From Strigomonas culicis (Eukaryota; Euglenozoa; Kinetoplastea; Trypanosomatida; Trypanosomatidae): a DNA stretch of 58,216 bases. The notes below the pieces were generated by a model. That model had not been told where the DNA came from and did not search any database. It saw only the letters and a list, made by a program, of their open reading frames with translations. The first letter of the stretch is position 1, and each line of letters opens with the position of its first letter. The translations under genes were made by a program, and so were the position numbers. Shown piece after piece: positions 18,948 through 28,199 of the stretch. The stretch is from NCBI GenBank assembly GCA_000482145.1, contig AUXH01000043.1, forward strand, positions 1 through 58,216, in the 5' to 3' direction.

Positions 18948-21425
18948 TCACATCTTCCGCACAAAACGCTTGATAAACTGTAGCGTCGCCACAATAATGA
19001 TGAACAGGATGCCCAATATGATGCAGACGCCAGATGTGTTGTCGATCTCGCAAAGGAAGCTGTGCTTAAAGTTCATCCCGAAGAAGGAAACAACGAAGTC
19101 GAGCGGGATAAAAAAGGTGGAAAAAACGGTGAGCGTGCGCAGATGGTATTCCATTTCGTTCATGGCAACTTGAAGCTGGAGAAACAACAGCGAGTCTGAG
19201 TGCTCTTCCATGTGACCGAACACTGCCACGGTACTCTCCAAGTAGCGCAAGTCACGCTGATCGCGGTGGGTCAGTGGCGAGTGGAGGATCCGCTTCAACT
19301 TGATGTACGCCACTTTCATCTCCTTCAAGATGTACTCGTTGATGCTTGCCTCGCGGGCGAGCAGCCGCAGCTGGGTCAGCTGCGTGGTCAGGGCCATGAA
19401 CTTGGCCGGCGAGCCCTGGCTCTCAAACACAGCCGATTCCACGTAATCCAGCGTGTGCGCGCCCTCTAGGCTGTGACGCTGGAAGCCCTCGATCGCACCG
19501 TGGAAGATGAGCCGCACCACGTCCTCCCACGAGCGGACGACGGGCGCACGCGCACGTAGAGCATCCAACCCATCTCCCGGAGAGGCGCCCTCGTGGGTGT
19601 CCCGCTCATCGATGAGCCGACTCCACTGAGCGATGATGCTGTCGATGTACGGAATGGGGTACCGGTGCACCGTCACGACACGGAACCGCACCTCGTAGGT
19701 GACACCGTCGACCACCACCATCTGATTCGCCGCGGGCGGCGGGACCGGTCTGGCCGTCCTGCTCGCGTCGGCGGTCGTCGCGTCCGCAATCCACTTGTAA
19801 AGCTCGTTGGGCTGCACAAGGTCCATGTCGTCATCAAACTGGCCAAAGTGGAGCAGCTTTGCAATGTGCTCCTTCCGGTATACTTTTGCCTTTGCCGCCG
19901 CCGCGCTCGCTGTGGGCGCCTTGGACGCAGGCCGCGGCGTATCCCCACCATCCACGGTCGAGGGGTTCTTATACTCCTCAGCCGTGGAGGGCGCCTCCAC
20001 CTCTACCAGCTCCTTCCATATGAAGACCGTCAGACGGTCCGTCAGATCAGAGAAGGTGGGCGCTCGCAGCGGCCTGCCCCGCAGCCAGGTGGAGGTGTCC
20101 GTGCGGGGTGCGCGCGAGAAGGGCAGACGGAATACACCCTGCCGCTTAACATAGAAGCGGTTCGTGTCCTCGTCGTAGTAGTAGTCGTCAGGGTTCGTGT
20201 CCATGTGACCCATACACCCTCCGTACATGCGCTTCTCGAAGCGTGAGCGCAGCAACTCCCGCTCGCCATTCGCCTCCTGCTCCGCCTTACACTCTCGCTT
20301 CGCGCTTTTCCAAAAGCGACGCAGGCCGCTCTGCGCCTCCACGGGCGGGCGCTCGTTCGGCTCCAGTCGTTCGCTGCTCTCCGTCGGTGTCACGCTTTTG
20401 GGAATGCGTAGCAGCAAACAGAGCCAGTTCTTCTCGACGTGCGCGTAGGGGAAAGCACTACCGCTCGCCACCTTCGCGTAGAGGTCGGCCGGCAGGTCCG
20501 TGTGCAGGGAGCGCATCACGGCCGAGGCGAAGTGGCCCTCCGGCTGGCGCCGCACGAGGTCGCTCTTCAGCATCGACTCCTTCGCGCGCACGTCGATCCA
20601 CAGCACGCCGGAGCTGGTCGTCACCTGCGAGGTGTCGATGTAGCGGTGAATGTTCTTCTCGGAGAAGAGCTCACCGAGAATAATGTCGTCGGAGGCGGTG
20701 TCGAGCAGCTTCTTCTGAAGCCGCTTGCGCTGCTCCGCCGACAGCTTCTTGTCAAAAAGCTTGCGTGTGGGAGGAGAGCCGATTTCGCCGTCTTCGTCGG
20801 CCGTTTTTGTCTTGGAGGACGCCGTAATCATCTTTTCAATGTCTTCAATGTTGTTGTTGCCTTGTGTCTGTTGCGTCTTGTGCTGCTTTGTGGTGGCGTT
20901 CTTTTTGGTCTTGGCGTACTGGGCATCGGAGCTCGACTTCTTTGCCGGCCCCACTGCCGCGGCCCCACTACTATTGCTGGAGGCTGCGCCTGACACCTTA
21001 CCTTTTGCTGAGGATGCAGTGGAAGAGTCTGTGGCCGCTGCGGCTGCCGGAGCGGCCGCTGTCCCTGTATTCGTGTCAAGAGCATGGCCTTTCTTGGCAG
21101 GACTTATGGTTCCCGCACCGGCCGCTGCTGTCTTCTGGTCTGTGGCGTCATCCTGTAGGAAGGACTTTCCCAGTGCCACGTTGAGGACCGACTGCTGTGC
21201 AACGGACAGCTTCTTTTTATCCGCTCGCTTGAGAGCTTCAATCTTTTTCTGCTTTGCGACCGCGTCAGACTCGATCGGCGGGCTCTCCGGGCCACTGTGC
21301 TGCGACTCGCACCGCCTTTGAACCGGTGCACGTAGCAGAAGTGCAGAGGCGCCCCAGAGAGACCGATGAGCAGGACTAGACAGTCGCCTTCTCACTTGCA
21401 GGAAGAGACACAAACTGGCTTTCAT
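18948..21425 (-). CDS. CorA/Mrs2-type magnesium channel, probably mitochondrial (825 aa)
   Basis: It would pass Mg2+ across a membrane, most likely the mitochondrial inner membrane. The signature is at the C-terminus: two membrane segments, the first around residues 760-780 (TFFIPLDFVVSFF) ending in the GMN selectivity motif (783-785, FGMNF), the second at about 797-815 (IILGILFIIIVATLQF). The preceding 250 residues contain the long helices typical of the funnel, including VFGHMEEHSDSLLFLQLQ. The first about 25 residues (MKASLCLFLQVRRRLSS) look like a mitochondrial presequence. Residues about 80-230 are Ala/Ser/Lys/Thr-rich low complexity, making the protein much longer than typical Mrs2 (roughly 400-470 aa). 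The upstream frame opens only with TTG, so the ATG at 21425 is chosen. Confidence 0.9.
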   Translation of the reverse strand: MKASLCLFLQVRRRLSSPAHRSLWGASALLLRAPVQRRCESQHSGPESPPIESDAVAKQKKIEALKRADKKKLSVAQQSVLNVALGKSFLQDDATDQKTAAAGAGTISPAKKGHALDTNTGTAAAPAAAAATDSSTASSAKGKVSGAASSNSSGAAAVGPAKKSSSDAQYAKTKKNATTKQHKTQQTQGNNNIEDIEKMITASSKTKTADEDGEIGSPPTRKLFDKKLSAEQRKRLQKKLLDTASDDIILGELFSEKNIHRYIDTSQVTTSSGVLWIDVRAKESMLKSDLVRRQPEGHFASAVMRSLHTDLPADLYAKVASGSAFPYAHVEKNWLCLLLRIPKSVTPTESSERLEPNERPPVEAQSGLRRFWKSAKRECKAEQEANGERELLRSRFEKRMYGGCMGHMDTNPDDYYYDEDTNRFYVKRQGVFRLPFSRAPRTDTSTWLRGRPLRAPTFSDLTDRLTVFIWKELVEVEAPSTAEEYKNPSTVDGGDTPRPASKAPTASAAAAKAKVYRKEHIAKLLHFGQFDDDMDLVQPNELYKWIADATTADASRTARPVPPPAANQMVVVDGVTYEVRFRVVTVHRYPIPYIDSIIAQWSRLIDERDTHEGASPGDGLDALRARAPVVRSWEDVVRLIFHGAIEGFQRHSLEGAHTLDYVESAVFESQGSPAKFMALTTQLTQLRLLAREASINEYILKEMKVAYIKLKRILHSPLTHRDQRDLRYLESTVAVFGHMEEHSDSLLFLQLQVAMNEMEYHLRTLTVFSTFFIPLDFVVSFFGMNFKHSFLCEIDNTSGVCIILGILFIIIVATLQFIKRFVRKM

Positions 21426-21831
21426 TGTACGCGCGCAGGAAGTACTCGCACTATCCGGTGGACAGAATGGTCTTGGTTCACTGCCAGTCAAGTACAAAAA
21501 AAAAAACGATGTGGGTGTACAAGCAATCTATGTTTGACGTCAAGGATTATAGGAACTAGAGAAAAGAGAGATGTACAGCACGTACACTAAAGCAGCATTC
21601 CCTTCTCTATATGTATATATCTATAGTAATGTGTGTGACTGAACAACAGACAGTGAGAGAAGGGGAGGAAAATAGTTGAGAAGAAAGTCGTATCACAATT
21701 CAGGATTTGTAACTGCACAACAGACTGACATCTATCTCGCTACTACCATTTTTTTTTTAATCGTAATAATAGGTACAAAAAAGAAGAAGATAACAATGAG
21801 CACTACACAAGAGTAGGTCTAAACTTGCTGT
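21426..21831. other. Gene-free spacer (0.41 kb)
   Basis: AT-rich intergenic sequence between the 858-aa protein gene and the CorA-like gene. Purine-rich plus-strand patches near 21560 and 21655-21685 are possible splice tracts. Nothing else recognised. Confidence 0.55.
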
Positions 21832-24408
21832 TCATATCCAGGTGTCAACCGCTCTTATACTGCTGCCTTGCGCACGCGTGAGACACAATCGCGTTATCAT
21901 CCTCTCCATTGCAGCGGTTGCCTCTGGCGTCCGCTGGTACCGCTGCACACACGAGGCGCAGTGCAATACCTGCTGCACGATGTGTTGCTGCTGCCGCGTC
22001 TCCACGTACAGCTGTCGGTCCAGGCCCCGTGATGACCACTTAGCTCCCTGTGTGGTGCACGTCCCTGGGCCCTGGAACTGGACACGCGGCTGCAGCGGCG
22101 GCGACATCGGCACCGCCTTCTGTGAGGCGTGTGTTGGTATTGGCAGCTCCACGTCGCGCTGTCCCTGCCCCTCCGTCTCGTGGAAGGGCGATGCACCGGG
22201 CGCACTGGACGTGGAAACTGCCGTCTGCCCAGTCGCGACGCGGTGGCCGTGGAGCTCCGCCATAACGCCAGTGGCCTGCTGGTGGCGCTGGACCCACTGG
22301 GGCTGCTTCCCTTGAGCCCCGCCCTTCTGCTGAAAGCTACACGAGTCCCCATCCGAAAAACGAGGGGAGAGGATGGTGCGGCTGGACTGCTCCGATATAC
22401 CACACACAGAAGCGCCACCACGCATGACGTAGTCACGCACTTCGTACACACTAGGGCTGCGCGAGCTTGGTTGTATGCCGTTTATTTGGATCTCAAAACT
22501 CTGAACGGAGCTATCGCTATCGTGCCGCTTCGCCTGCGCGATCCACGGCGCTGCGATTGGTGCGATGGATTCGGGGTGCGGGGTGTGAATGGAGGAGAGC
22601 ACTGGCGTGTTCACGAGCGACGTGTCCACGCCGGCCGCCGTGGGAGGGAGCGTGCGGTCCTTCTCGCTCTCGCACTCGACGTGGTCGCTGTCCAAGAGGT
22701 CCGTGAGGGCATCCGCGTGGTCGCCGTCGCGCCAGCTGTCACACGGCGGCGGCAGCGCCATCCCCGCCTCCGCCCTGTCACTGGGGACGAAGCGGCCGGC
22801 GATGAACGAGTCCCTGTCGGTCGATTCCTCCGCCGTCGCGGCTGCGCGGCCCGCGTGCGAGCGCTCCCTCCGGTGCACGACCATCGTGCTGTCCGGCGAG
22901 GACTCACTCAGGCCACTCTTGGGGTCGTGGTAGGCGACGCTCCGGGCGCTGGCCGGAAGGGCGGTCGACTCGGCGGTGTAGGGCGCGGTGGCGTTCATCG
23001 TGGTGGTGCCGTTGTGCGTTTGCGAGAACACAAACGTGGAGGAGTGCTGCACAGAGGCTGCAGTTTGGAGCGAGTTGTCGGGGAGAATGGAGGACACCTC
23101 GGCGCCTCGCAGCATGGACTCGGGGAGCGACGGGACGGGCAGGCAGGTCTCCCCCACGCCCCTTCGCGAGCTGTCGGAAGGCACTTTGCACTCCGAGTGG
23201 AGCGACTTGGGCGTCGACCCACACGTCGCGTAGGCCTTCGTGGGGATGGGAGAGAGCTTCACCGGCGAGGGGAAGCCGGTGAAGCGCGCGATGGGGTCGT
23301 CGCACGGCGGTTCGGAGAACATGGGTGTCATCACCGGTGTGCACTTCTCGGCCGAGGGAGCGCCTTCCTCCTCGTCCTCCGTATGAGTCGCAGGTCCGTC
23401 GCTGTGGTCGCACCGCAGAAGATCCGACGAGGCGGTGGTCGCGTGCGTGGCGACGCTCGCGTTGGCCGGCTCGTACTTGTATTGGATGGGTGTGCAGCTC
23501 GCCTGTAGTGCCACGTCGGTCGTCGACGATGCCGGGGTGGATGCGTTCCGCCACTTGCGCACCAACAGTTTTTTCTGTTCACTGCCCGTCGTGTCGTGCT
23601 GGTCTTCGGGTGGGGCGATGGGGGGCGGCTGCGCCATCGCCGCTGTAGCGGGTTTCGTTGGTGAGGAGTAGGATGTCAAAAAGCTGTCTGACTCTTCGAA
23701 AAGTTGACGTTGAGAGGCACGCTCTTGAAAGGCCGGAAGTGGCTGTGGTTCCGCGGCCGCCGCGGAGGCGCCCGAAGCGGCACTCCCGCTCTGCTTCTTT
23801 TCTGGGTGCCCCGACGCGACGTGGTCGTCCTTCATGGGTGTCTTGTGTTCTACAGAGCTGTGGTGGGTCACGCGGAGAATCCGAATACTGGAGGACGCCC
23901 GGCGCGGTGCCACGTGTTCTCCCTGCTCTCGGGACTGCACGCTAGCAAACTCTGTGTCGATGCCTACTTGATCTGCGCTGAGGCTAATGCCGTTGCGGTC
24001 GGAGGACTGTGAGAAAGTTTGGCTGGAAGCGGCCCGAATCGCCAGCTGCCGCTGGACGTTCAGCCCCACGCTCTTCTGCATCAGCGTCTCATCGGAGGGC
24101 TGAGCGCTACTACTAGAGGCCACGGTCGTGGGCGTACTCGTGTGAGCTTGGGACGCTGATATGCCCGTCGCGGATGCGTCCTCAACGACGTGGTGTGGTT
24201 TTCCATACGGCGCGATGGGGGACGGCGACAGAGGATCGCAGGAAAGGTTCGTTGACCCCTCCTGGTGGCAGGTCCCGCGAAAGTCTGTCGAGGGCCCCGG
24301 GGGTGATGGGGATATGCAGCGCAAGAGGGTGGGGTGGATCGGGTGCAGATTCAGTGGCTCCCGCACCCCAGAATGATACACATACGCAACACTTGGCGAT
24401 CTAGACAT
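21832..24408 (-). CDS. Hypothetical, intrinsically disordered protein (858 aa)
   Basis: No family is recognised. The protein is Ser, Thr, Pro, Ala and His-rich over most of its length, with very few hydrophobic clusters, and should be largely unstructured. The last 80 residues differ: from about 780 (LDRQLYVETRQQQHIVQQVLHCASCVQRYQ) they look helical and include a CASC pair and a basic segment, and may be the only folded or binding part. The N-terminus (MSRSPSVAYVYHSG) has RSPS-type phosphorylation-like sites, and many SP/TP pairs follow. No signal peptide or membrane span. The start ATG at 24408 begins the longest frame. Function cannot be inferred. Confidence 0.72.
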   Translation of the reverse strand: MSRSPSVAYVYHSGVREPLNLHPIHPTLLRCISPSPPGPSTDFRGTCHQEGSTNLSCDPLSPSPIAPYGKPHHVVEDASATGISASQAHTSTPTTVASSSSAQPSDETLMQKSVGLNVQRQLAIRAASSQTFSQSSDRNGISLSADQVGIDTEFASVQSREQGEHVAPRRASSSIRILRVTHHSSVEHKTPMKDDHVASGHPEKKQSGSAASGASAAAAEPQPLPAFQERASQRQLFEESDSFLTSYSSPTKPATAAMAQPPPIAPPEDQHDTTGSEQKKLLVRKWRNASTPASSTTDVALQASCTPIQYKYEPANASVATHATTASSDLLRCDHSDGPATHTEDEEEGAPSAEKCTPVMTPMFSEPPCDDPIARFTGFPSPVKLSPIPTKAYATCGSTPKSLHSECKVPSDSSRRGVGETCLPVPSLPESMLRGAEVSSILPDNSLQTAASVQHSSTFVFSQTHNGTTTMNATAPYTAESTALPASARSVAYHDPKSGLSESSPDSTMVVHRRERSHAGRAAATAEESTDRDSFIAGRFVPSDRAEAGMALPPPCDSWRDGDHADALTDLLDSDHVECESEKDRTLPPTAAGVDTSLVNTPVLSSIHTPHPESIAPIAAPWIAQAKRHDSDSSVQSFEIQINGIQPSSRSPSVYEVRDYVMRGGASVCGISEQSSRTILSPRFSDGDSCSFQQKGGAQGKQPQWVQRHQQATGVMAELHGHRVATGQTAVSTSSAPGASPFHETEGQGQRDVELPIPTHASQKAVPMSPPLQPRVQFQGPGTCTTQGAKWSSRGLDRQLYVETRQQQHIVQQVLHCASCVQRYQRTPEATAAMERMITRLCLTRAQGSSIRAVDTWI

Positions 24409-24768
24409 TTTATTGAAAATGAATCTATACGAAATCTACTCTCTACGCAGAGAGAGAGAGTAAGATGACAACGTAGATGAATAGGAACTGATAGTAAATA
24501 CAAAAACAAAAAGAAAAGAAGTCGAAAAAAAATCTATGTGAACACACTTTTAGAATCAACACTATATAACCTGCTACCTGGCTGTTCAAAATCATAGAAA
24601 AAGAAGAAGCGAAAAAAAAAAGAGAACAGAAGGCTGTATCGTGAACACTACGTGAAGCGCATAACATTCAAATCACATATGTATCCTTTTAGTTTTTATT
24701 TATTTATTACTGAAACCACCACTACATCCTTGTAGTTAGAAACACGAGGTATTCTTTCGCTGTGAACA
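24409..24768. other. Gene-free spacer (0.36 kb)
   Basis: AT-rich intergenic region. A purine-rich plus-strand run (about 24448-24465, GA repeats) next to the ATG at 24408 is a plausible pyrimidine tract for the 858-aa protein gene. No other element seen. Confidence 0.55.
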
Positions 24769-26736
24769 CTAACATTTTAACCGAAGGTCAGCCACCAACG
24801 CCACATGGTCCGAAGGATACTTGGCGTTGGGCAGTGCATAGTTCTCCGCCAGCTCGGATTCCTCTGGAATGGGTATCGTGCGCATCACATCCAGTGTGTT
24901 GCTCGAGATGAAGATGTAGTCGATCACCTCGCGAAACGTCATAGTGAAATTCGTCCACGGCATGCCGGGGTCCATGCGGTCGTAGCAGTCCGTCATACGC
25001 AGCGGCGCATACAGGCTCTGATGGAAATACTCCGTCAGCGGAGGTCGCGGCGCGGTCGCAGCTGCGGCAGCATCACCCGCGGGCTCTGCTGCGGCGCCGC
25101 TCTTCAGTTTAGTTGCATTCGTCGTCGTCACATCCGCGACCGCCACCGCAGCCGCCTCCTCCTCGTTGTAGCCCAGCTGGCGATCACAGCCCCAGTAGAA
25201 GAGCTTCCCCTTCTCCCAGGAGCGGTGGTCCAACTCGACCAGCCCGGCGGTGAGGAGGCGGTAGGCGCCGGTGCTGTGCGTACAGTTGCAGTCACCGCAA
25301 ATGATGACTGGACGCTCGGCTCCGTCTGCTGCCCGCAGGTGCTTTCCAATCGCGTGCAGCAGCATGTAGGCCTGCAGGATGCGGATATGGCATGCATTTG
25401 CATGGTAGAAGAGGTGTGTGTTGGCCGCGAGGATCTCCATCCCGGTCGCCCGCTCCCTCAGCCGCGCGATGAAGCCAATGGACGTGATGCTCTCCAGCGC
25501 CTCCCTCAGCTCTGGGTGGGACATGGCAATGACGGTCGCGACGGCGGGGTGCTCCTTCTCGAGCGTCGCCCAGCTCAGCGGGAACGACTCGCTCGACAGC
25601 AGCTCCAGCCGCTCCCGCCGGAAGGCAAACGCACAGCCCTCCTGCACGGTGCCGCTCTTGTTCGCGTAGACCGCCTCGTAGCCCTGCGAGCGCAGCGACG
25701 GCTGCAGGTAGTCGCGGAAGAGCCTCTTGCCGCACTCCTGCAGGCCGATCAGGTCGGCGTGGTAGGCGAGCAGCTCCTGTAGGATGCGCACCTTGCGGGT
25801 GTCGATCGCGAGCACCTCGTCGCTCGCAAAGGGGTAGATGCGGTTGCGGCAGAACGGCTTGCCGGTGCAGAAGTCCTCGTAGAGGATGTTGTAGGACACC
25901 ACACGGAGGTCCGGCGCGGCGAGGAACTCGCGCGTCTGCTCCCACCGCTTGACGGGCGGCGGCGACGGCTTCACGGGTGCGAGGACGGCCTCTGCCCACA
26001 GACCGGCGGCGGCATCCGGCGCGAGCCGCAGCACGACGGACCTCCCCAGGAGGTCGTCCGTGGCGGTGAAGACGGAGTCGCGGCTCAGCACGGTCAGCGT
26101 GCCATCTTCCTCGCGGAGTCCCCACTCGTAGGACATGGCCTTCTCTGACATGAAGAGGGTCGTCACGTTCGAGCATACCGTCGGCACGCCGACAACGGGC
26201 GCCGTCGGGGGCACGAGCGACGTGATGGTCGGGATGTTGTACCGCACCGTGTTGCGCACGTCGCCAATAAAGAGCACCTTGGCGCACTTCCAGAAAACAG
26301 ATTGGGGCAGCGAGGTGTCCAGCACCACGTACTCTTCCTCTGCCTTTTCCCTTGCAGGAGCGTTGGCACTCGCGAGGGAGGGATCTCCCAGCACGCGGAG
26401 AGGGGGGCAGGCCGCCAGGAGGTCCTCCTTCGACACCCGCGCCTCCTTCTGCTTTCGGTGGACGCTGCCTCCCTTTGTCGGAGGAGGCTGGAAGAGCAGT
26501 CGTATGCGGTCCAGCACCTTCTGCGCCTCCTCGTTCGTCTCGCGCGCCATGCTCTTCACCACGTACGGGTTGGACGCGTCCTTCGCATGCGGGTGGAGGA
26601 GGCAGAGGTCCAGTGTGATGTGCGTGCTGCCGGGCGCGTGGAGGGCCACCAGGGTGGAGGGCTGGTGCCGTGTGAGGTGCACCACCGGTGCCTCCCTGCC
26701 GTCCGCTTTGGCTGCGCCCTTCCTATCCGCCTGCAT
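24769..26736 (-). CDS. PDE12-like endonuclease/exonuclease/phosphatase-family protein (655 aa)
   Basis: The C-terminal EEP domain (about 275-655) has the metal and catalytic motifs of the CCR4/Angel/PDE12 nucleases: SYNILYEDF at the start, LIGLQECG (Glu metal ligand, about 330), ICGDCNC (GDxN type, about 480), a region ending in TFREVIDYIFIS, and the terminal YPSDHVAL (Asp643, His644). Family members remove 3' nucleotides from poly(A) or 2',5'-linked oligoadenylate using Mg2+. The 270-residue N-terminal half, with beta-rich segments before the catalytic domain, fits PDE12 better than CCR4, which has LRRs instead. An Ala-rich insertion occurs at about 540-560. No clear mitochondrial presequence is visible at this start, so localisation is uncertain. 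The ATG is at 26736. Confidence 0.88.
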   Translation of the reverse strand: MQADRKGAAKADGREAPVVHLTRHQPSTLVALHAPGSTHITLDLCLLHPHAKDASNPYVVKSMARETNEEAQKVLDRIRLLFQPPPTKGGSVHRKQKEARVSKEDLLAACPPLRVLGDPSLASANAPAREKAEEEYVVLDTSLPQSVFWKCAKVLFIGDVRNTVRYNIPTITSLVPPTAPVVGVPTVCSNVTTLFMSEKAMSYEWGLREEDGTLTVLSRDSVFTATDDLLGRSVVLRLAPDAAAGLWAEAVLAPVKPSPPPVKRWEQTREFLAAPDLRVVSYNILYEDFCTGKPFCRNRIYPFASDEVLAIDTRKVRILQELLAYHADLIGLQECGKRLFRDYLQPSLRSQGYEAVYANKSGTVQEGCAFAFRRERLELLSSESFPLSWATLEKEHPAVATVIAMSHPELREALESITSIGFIARLRERATGMEILAANTHLFYHANACHIRILQAYMLLHAIGKHLRAADGAERPVIICGDCNCTHSTGAYRLLTAGLVELDHRSWEKGKLFYWGCDRQLGYNEEEAAAVAVADVTTTNATKLKSGAAAEPAGDAAAAATAPRPPLTEYFHQSLYAPLRMTDCYDRMDPGMPWTNFTMTFREVIDYIFISSNTLDVMRTIPIPEESELAENYALPNAKYPSDHVALVADLRLKC

Positions 26737-27269
26737 GTGCTGCTTCTGTGTTTTTTTGCCACTGGCCTGGTTGTGGAAATTAAAAAACGGCTTGCGCTTG
26801 GGCTCTGTGATGAAGGTGCCGGTGTGGTTCTCCCGTTGAAGAAGAGACGGAGTGTGTGAGAGTGTCGAAAGGGACCGACAGGCAACAAGCGAGCGTACAG
26901 TAGACCGCCTTCCGAGCCTCGTTATTGTAACGAGGCTACAACACGAGAAACAGCGAAACAGTGTGGCAGCGGAAAACAGCGCGAAGACTTAGTCCAGCAC
27001 TGTTCGCCTTCTACACTCACTTTTGTGCTAAATGACTCAGTTAATTTTGACTGTAGGAAGGTGCATCCGCAATACACACACATACACACAAAGGCAGAAA
27101 CAGAGAGAGTAGTGATGTAAGCATATTCAACGGTCTCGATAGTGTTAGCAAACACAAGCGGTAAACATATTCAACTTCTCATATATATGTATAAAACATA
27201 CAGATATTATTGGTCGGAATTGAACAACAGCAACCACCGCATATCGCCTGTATACTCGGACAGCGATCC
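26737..27269. other. Gene-free spacer (0.53 kb)
   Basis: Moderately AT-rich. The part nearest 26740-26890 is GC-richer and carries short frames that shadow each other. A palindrome-like CCTCGTTATTGTAACGAGG at about 26915-26934 could form a short hairpin in the 3' UTR of the small membrane-protein gene or the leader of the PDE12-like gene. No gene supported. Confidence 0.5.
26915..26934. repeat. Short inverted repeat (possible hairpin)
   Basis: An inverted repeat with CCTCGTTA and TAACGAGG arms around a 3-4 base loop. This is visible in the sequence; any role in the RNA is speculative. Confidence 0.5.
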
Positions 27270-27767
27270 TTAGCGATCCACTATAGGCACTGCCTCCCGC
27301 CCGCGCAGGTCCAGGCAATCCTCTTTGCTCCAAATGTTCTCCTCGCAGAACAAAAAGTCCTTCCACAGCGGCAGGACGTAGATGTACCACGCCTCTGTCA
27401 GACTTGTCACGAGCCACGCGACGCAGCACAGCAGCGCCATTGTGTACATCGCATTGAGTGAGAAGGAACTAGAGAAAAACAAAAGGGGATTGAACTGAAA
27501 CGTCACACTATCCTTCCCACGCGAAAGAACAAAAGGAATGTCACTCACATTAGCGAACGCCTGTTTTTGTTCCTTGCCTACAAACATGATAACCTCCGGC
27601 TTCGCTATTACTGTGGCTAGAAAAAGTAGCCCCAATAAAAGAACGAGGCCCATTGCTATGAAGAAAAGGGGGTACAACGCCAGTGGATGCGTCATGAACC
27701 GCAGTGCGCCCTTGCACAGCGAGAAGACCGCCATGGCCGTGAAGATATGAGAGAGGTTCGATGGCAT
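27270..27767 (-). CDS. Small hypothetical membrane protein (165 aa)
   Basis: No family is recognised. Two strong hydrophobic segments are visible: about 28-55 (YPLFFIAMGLVLLLGLLFLATV) and about 105-132 (AMYTMALLCCVAWLVTSLTEAW). A weaker one lies near the N-terminus (HIFTAMAVFSLCKGAL). Between the spans is a 45-residue hydrophilic loop (EQKQAFANVSDIPFVLSRGKDS). The C-terminus (about 135-165) is hydrophilic with two Cys. A plausible topology is two or three membrane passes in an internal or plasma membrane. The ATG at 27767 is the only sensible start, and the gene sits alone between spacers of 0.4-0.5 kb. Confidence 0.75.
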   Translation of the reverse strand: MPSNLSHIFTAMAVFSLCKGALRFMTHPLALYPLFFIAMGLVLLLGLLFLATVIAKPEVIMFVGKEQKQAFANVSDIPFVLSRGKDSVTFQFNPLLFFSSSFSLNAMYTMALLCCVAWLVTSLTEAWYIYVLPLWKDFLFCEENIWSKEDCLDLRGREAVPIVDR

Positions 27768-28199
27768 AGCGCCTGTGTTGGGACGTGTGCAGTTTACTCG
27801 TATCTAACTTTTGTGGTGGTAAAAGAAGAATAAGAGAAAGAAGAACATTAAAGACGGACACGTGAAGGAAAGAGAACGTTACTCTCAGGTCTAGTGGGGC
27901 ATCTTGCGGAGAGGTCGGTGACAAGAGTTGAACAACCCCGAAAGATGTATAATTGGTGTGATAGAAAATATTAGCCTAGTTATCGTTCGCTGACAAAGTA
28001 CTGAATAAACATATACATTCTAAGAAAAATATGTTATGTAAGCAAGAATATTAACCCTATTTATCGCACTTGTCTACTGGAAACAAAATACAGAGAGTAC
28101 TCAAAGGAGATTAAAAAAGAAAAAGAAAAAAAAGAAAAGAGAAACAACCACAGCGCGAAGAGTAGATGATGAAAAAAAGAATAAAACAAGTAGTTCCTA
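27768..28199. other. Gene-free spacer (0.43 kb)
   Basis: AT-rich, with an A-rich run at about 28100-28140. It should contain the 3' UTR of the GH65-like gene and the leader of the small membrane-protein gene. Nothing else recognised. Confidence 0.55.
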
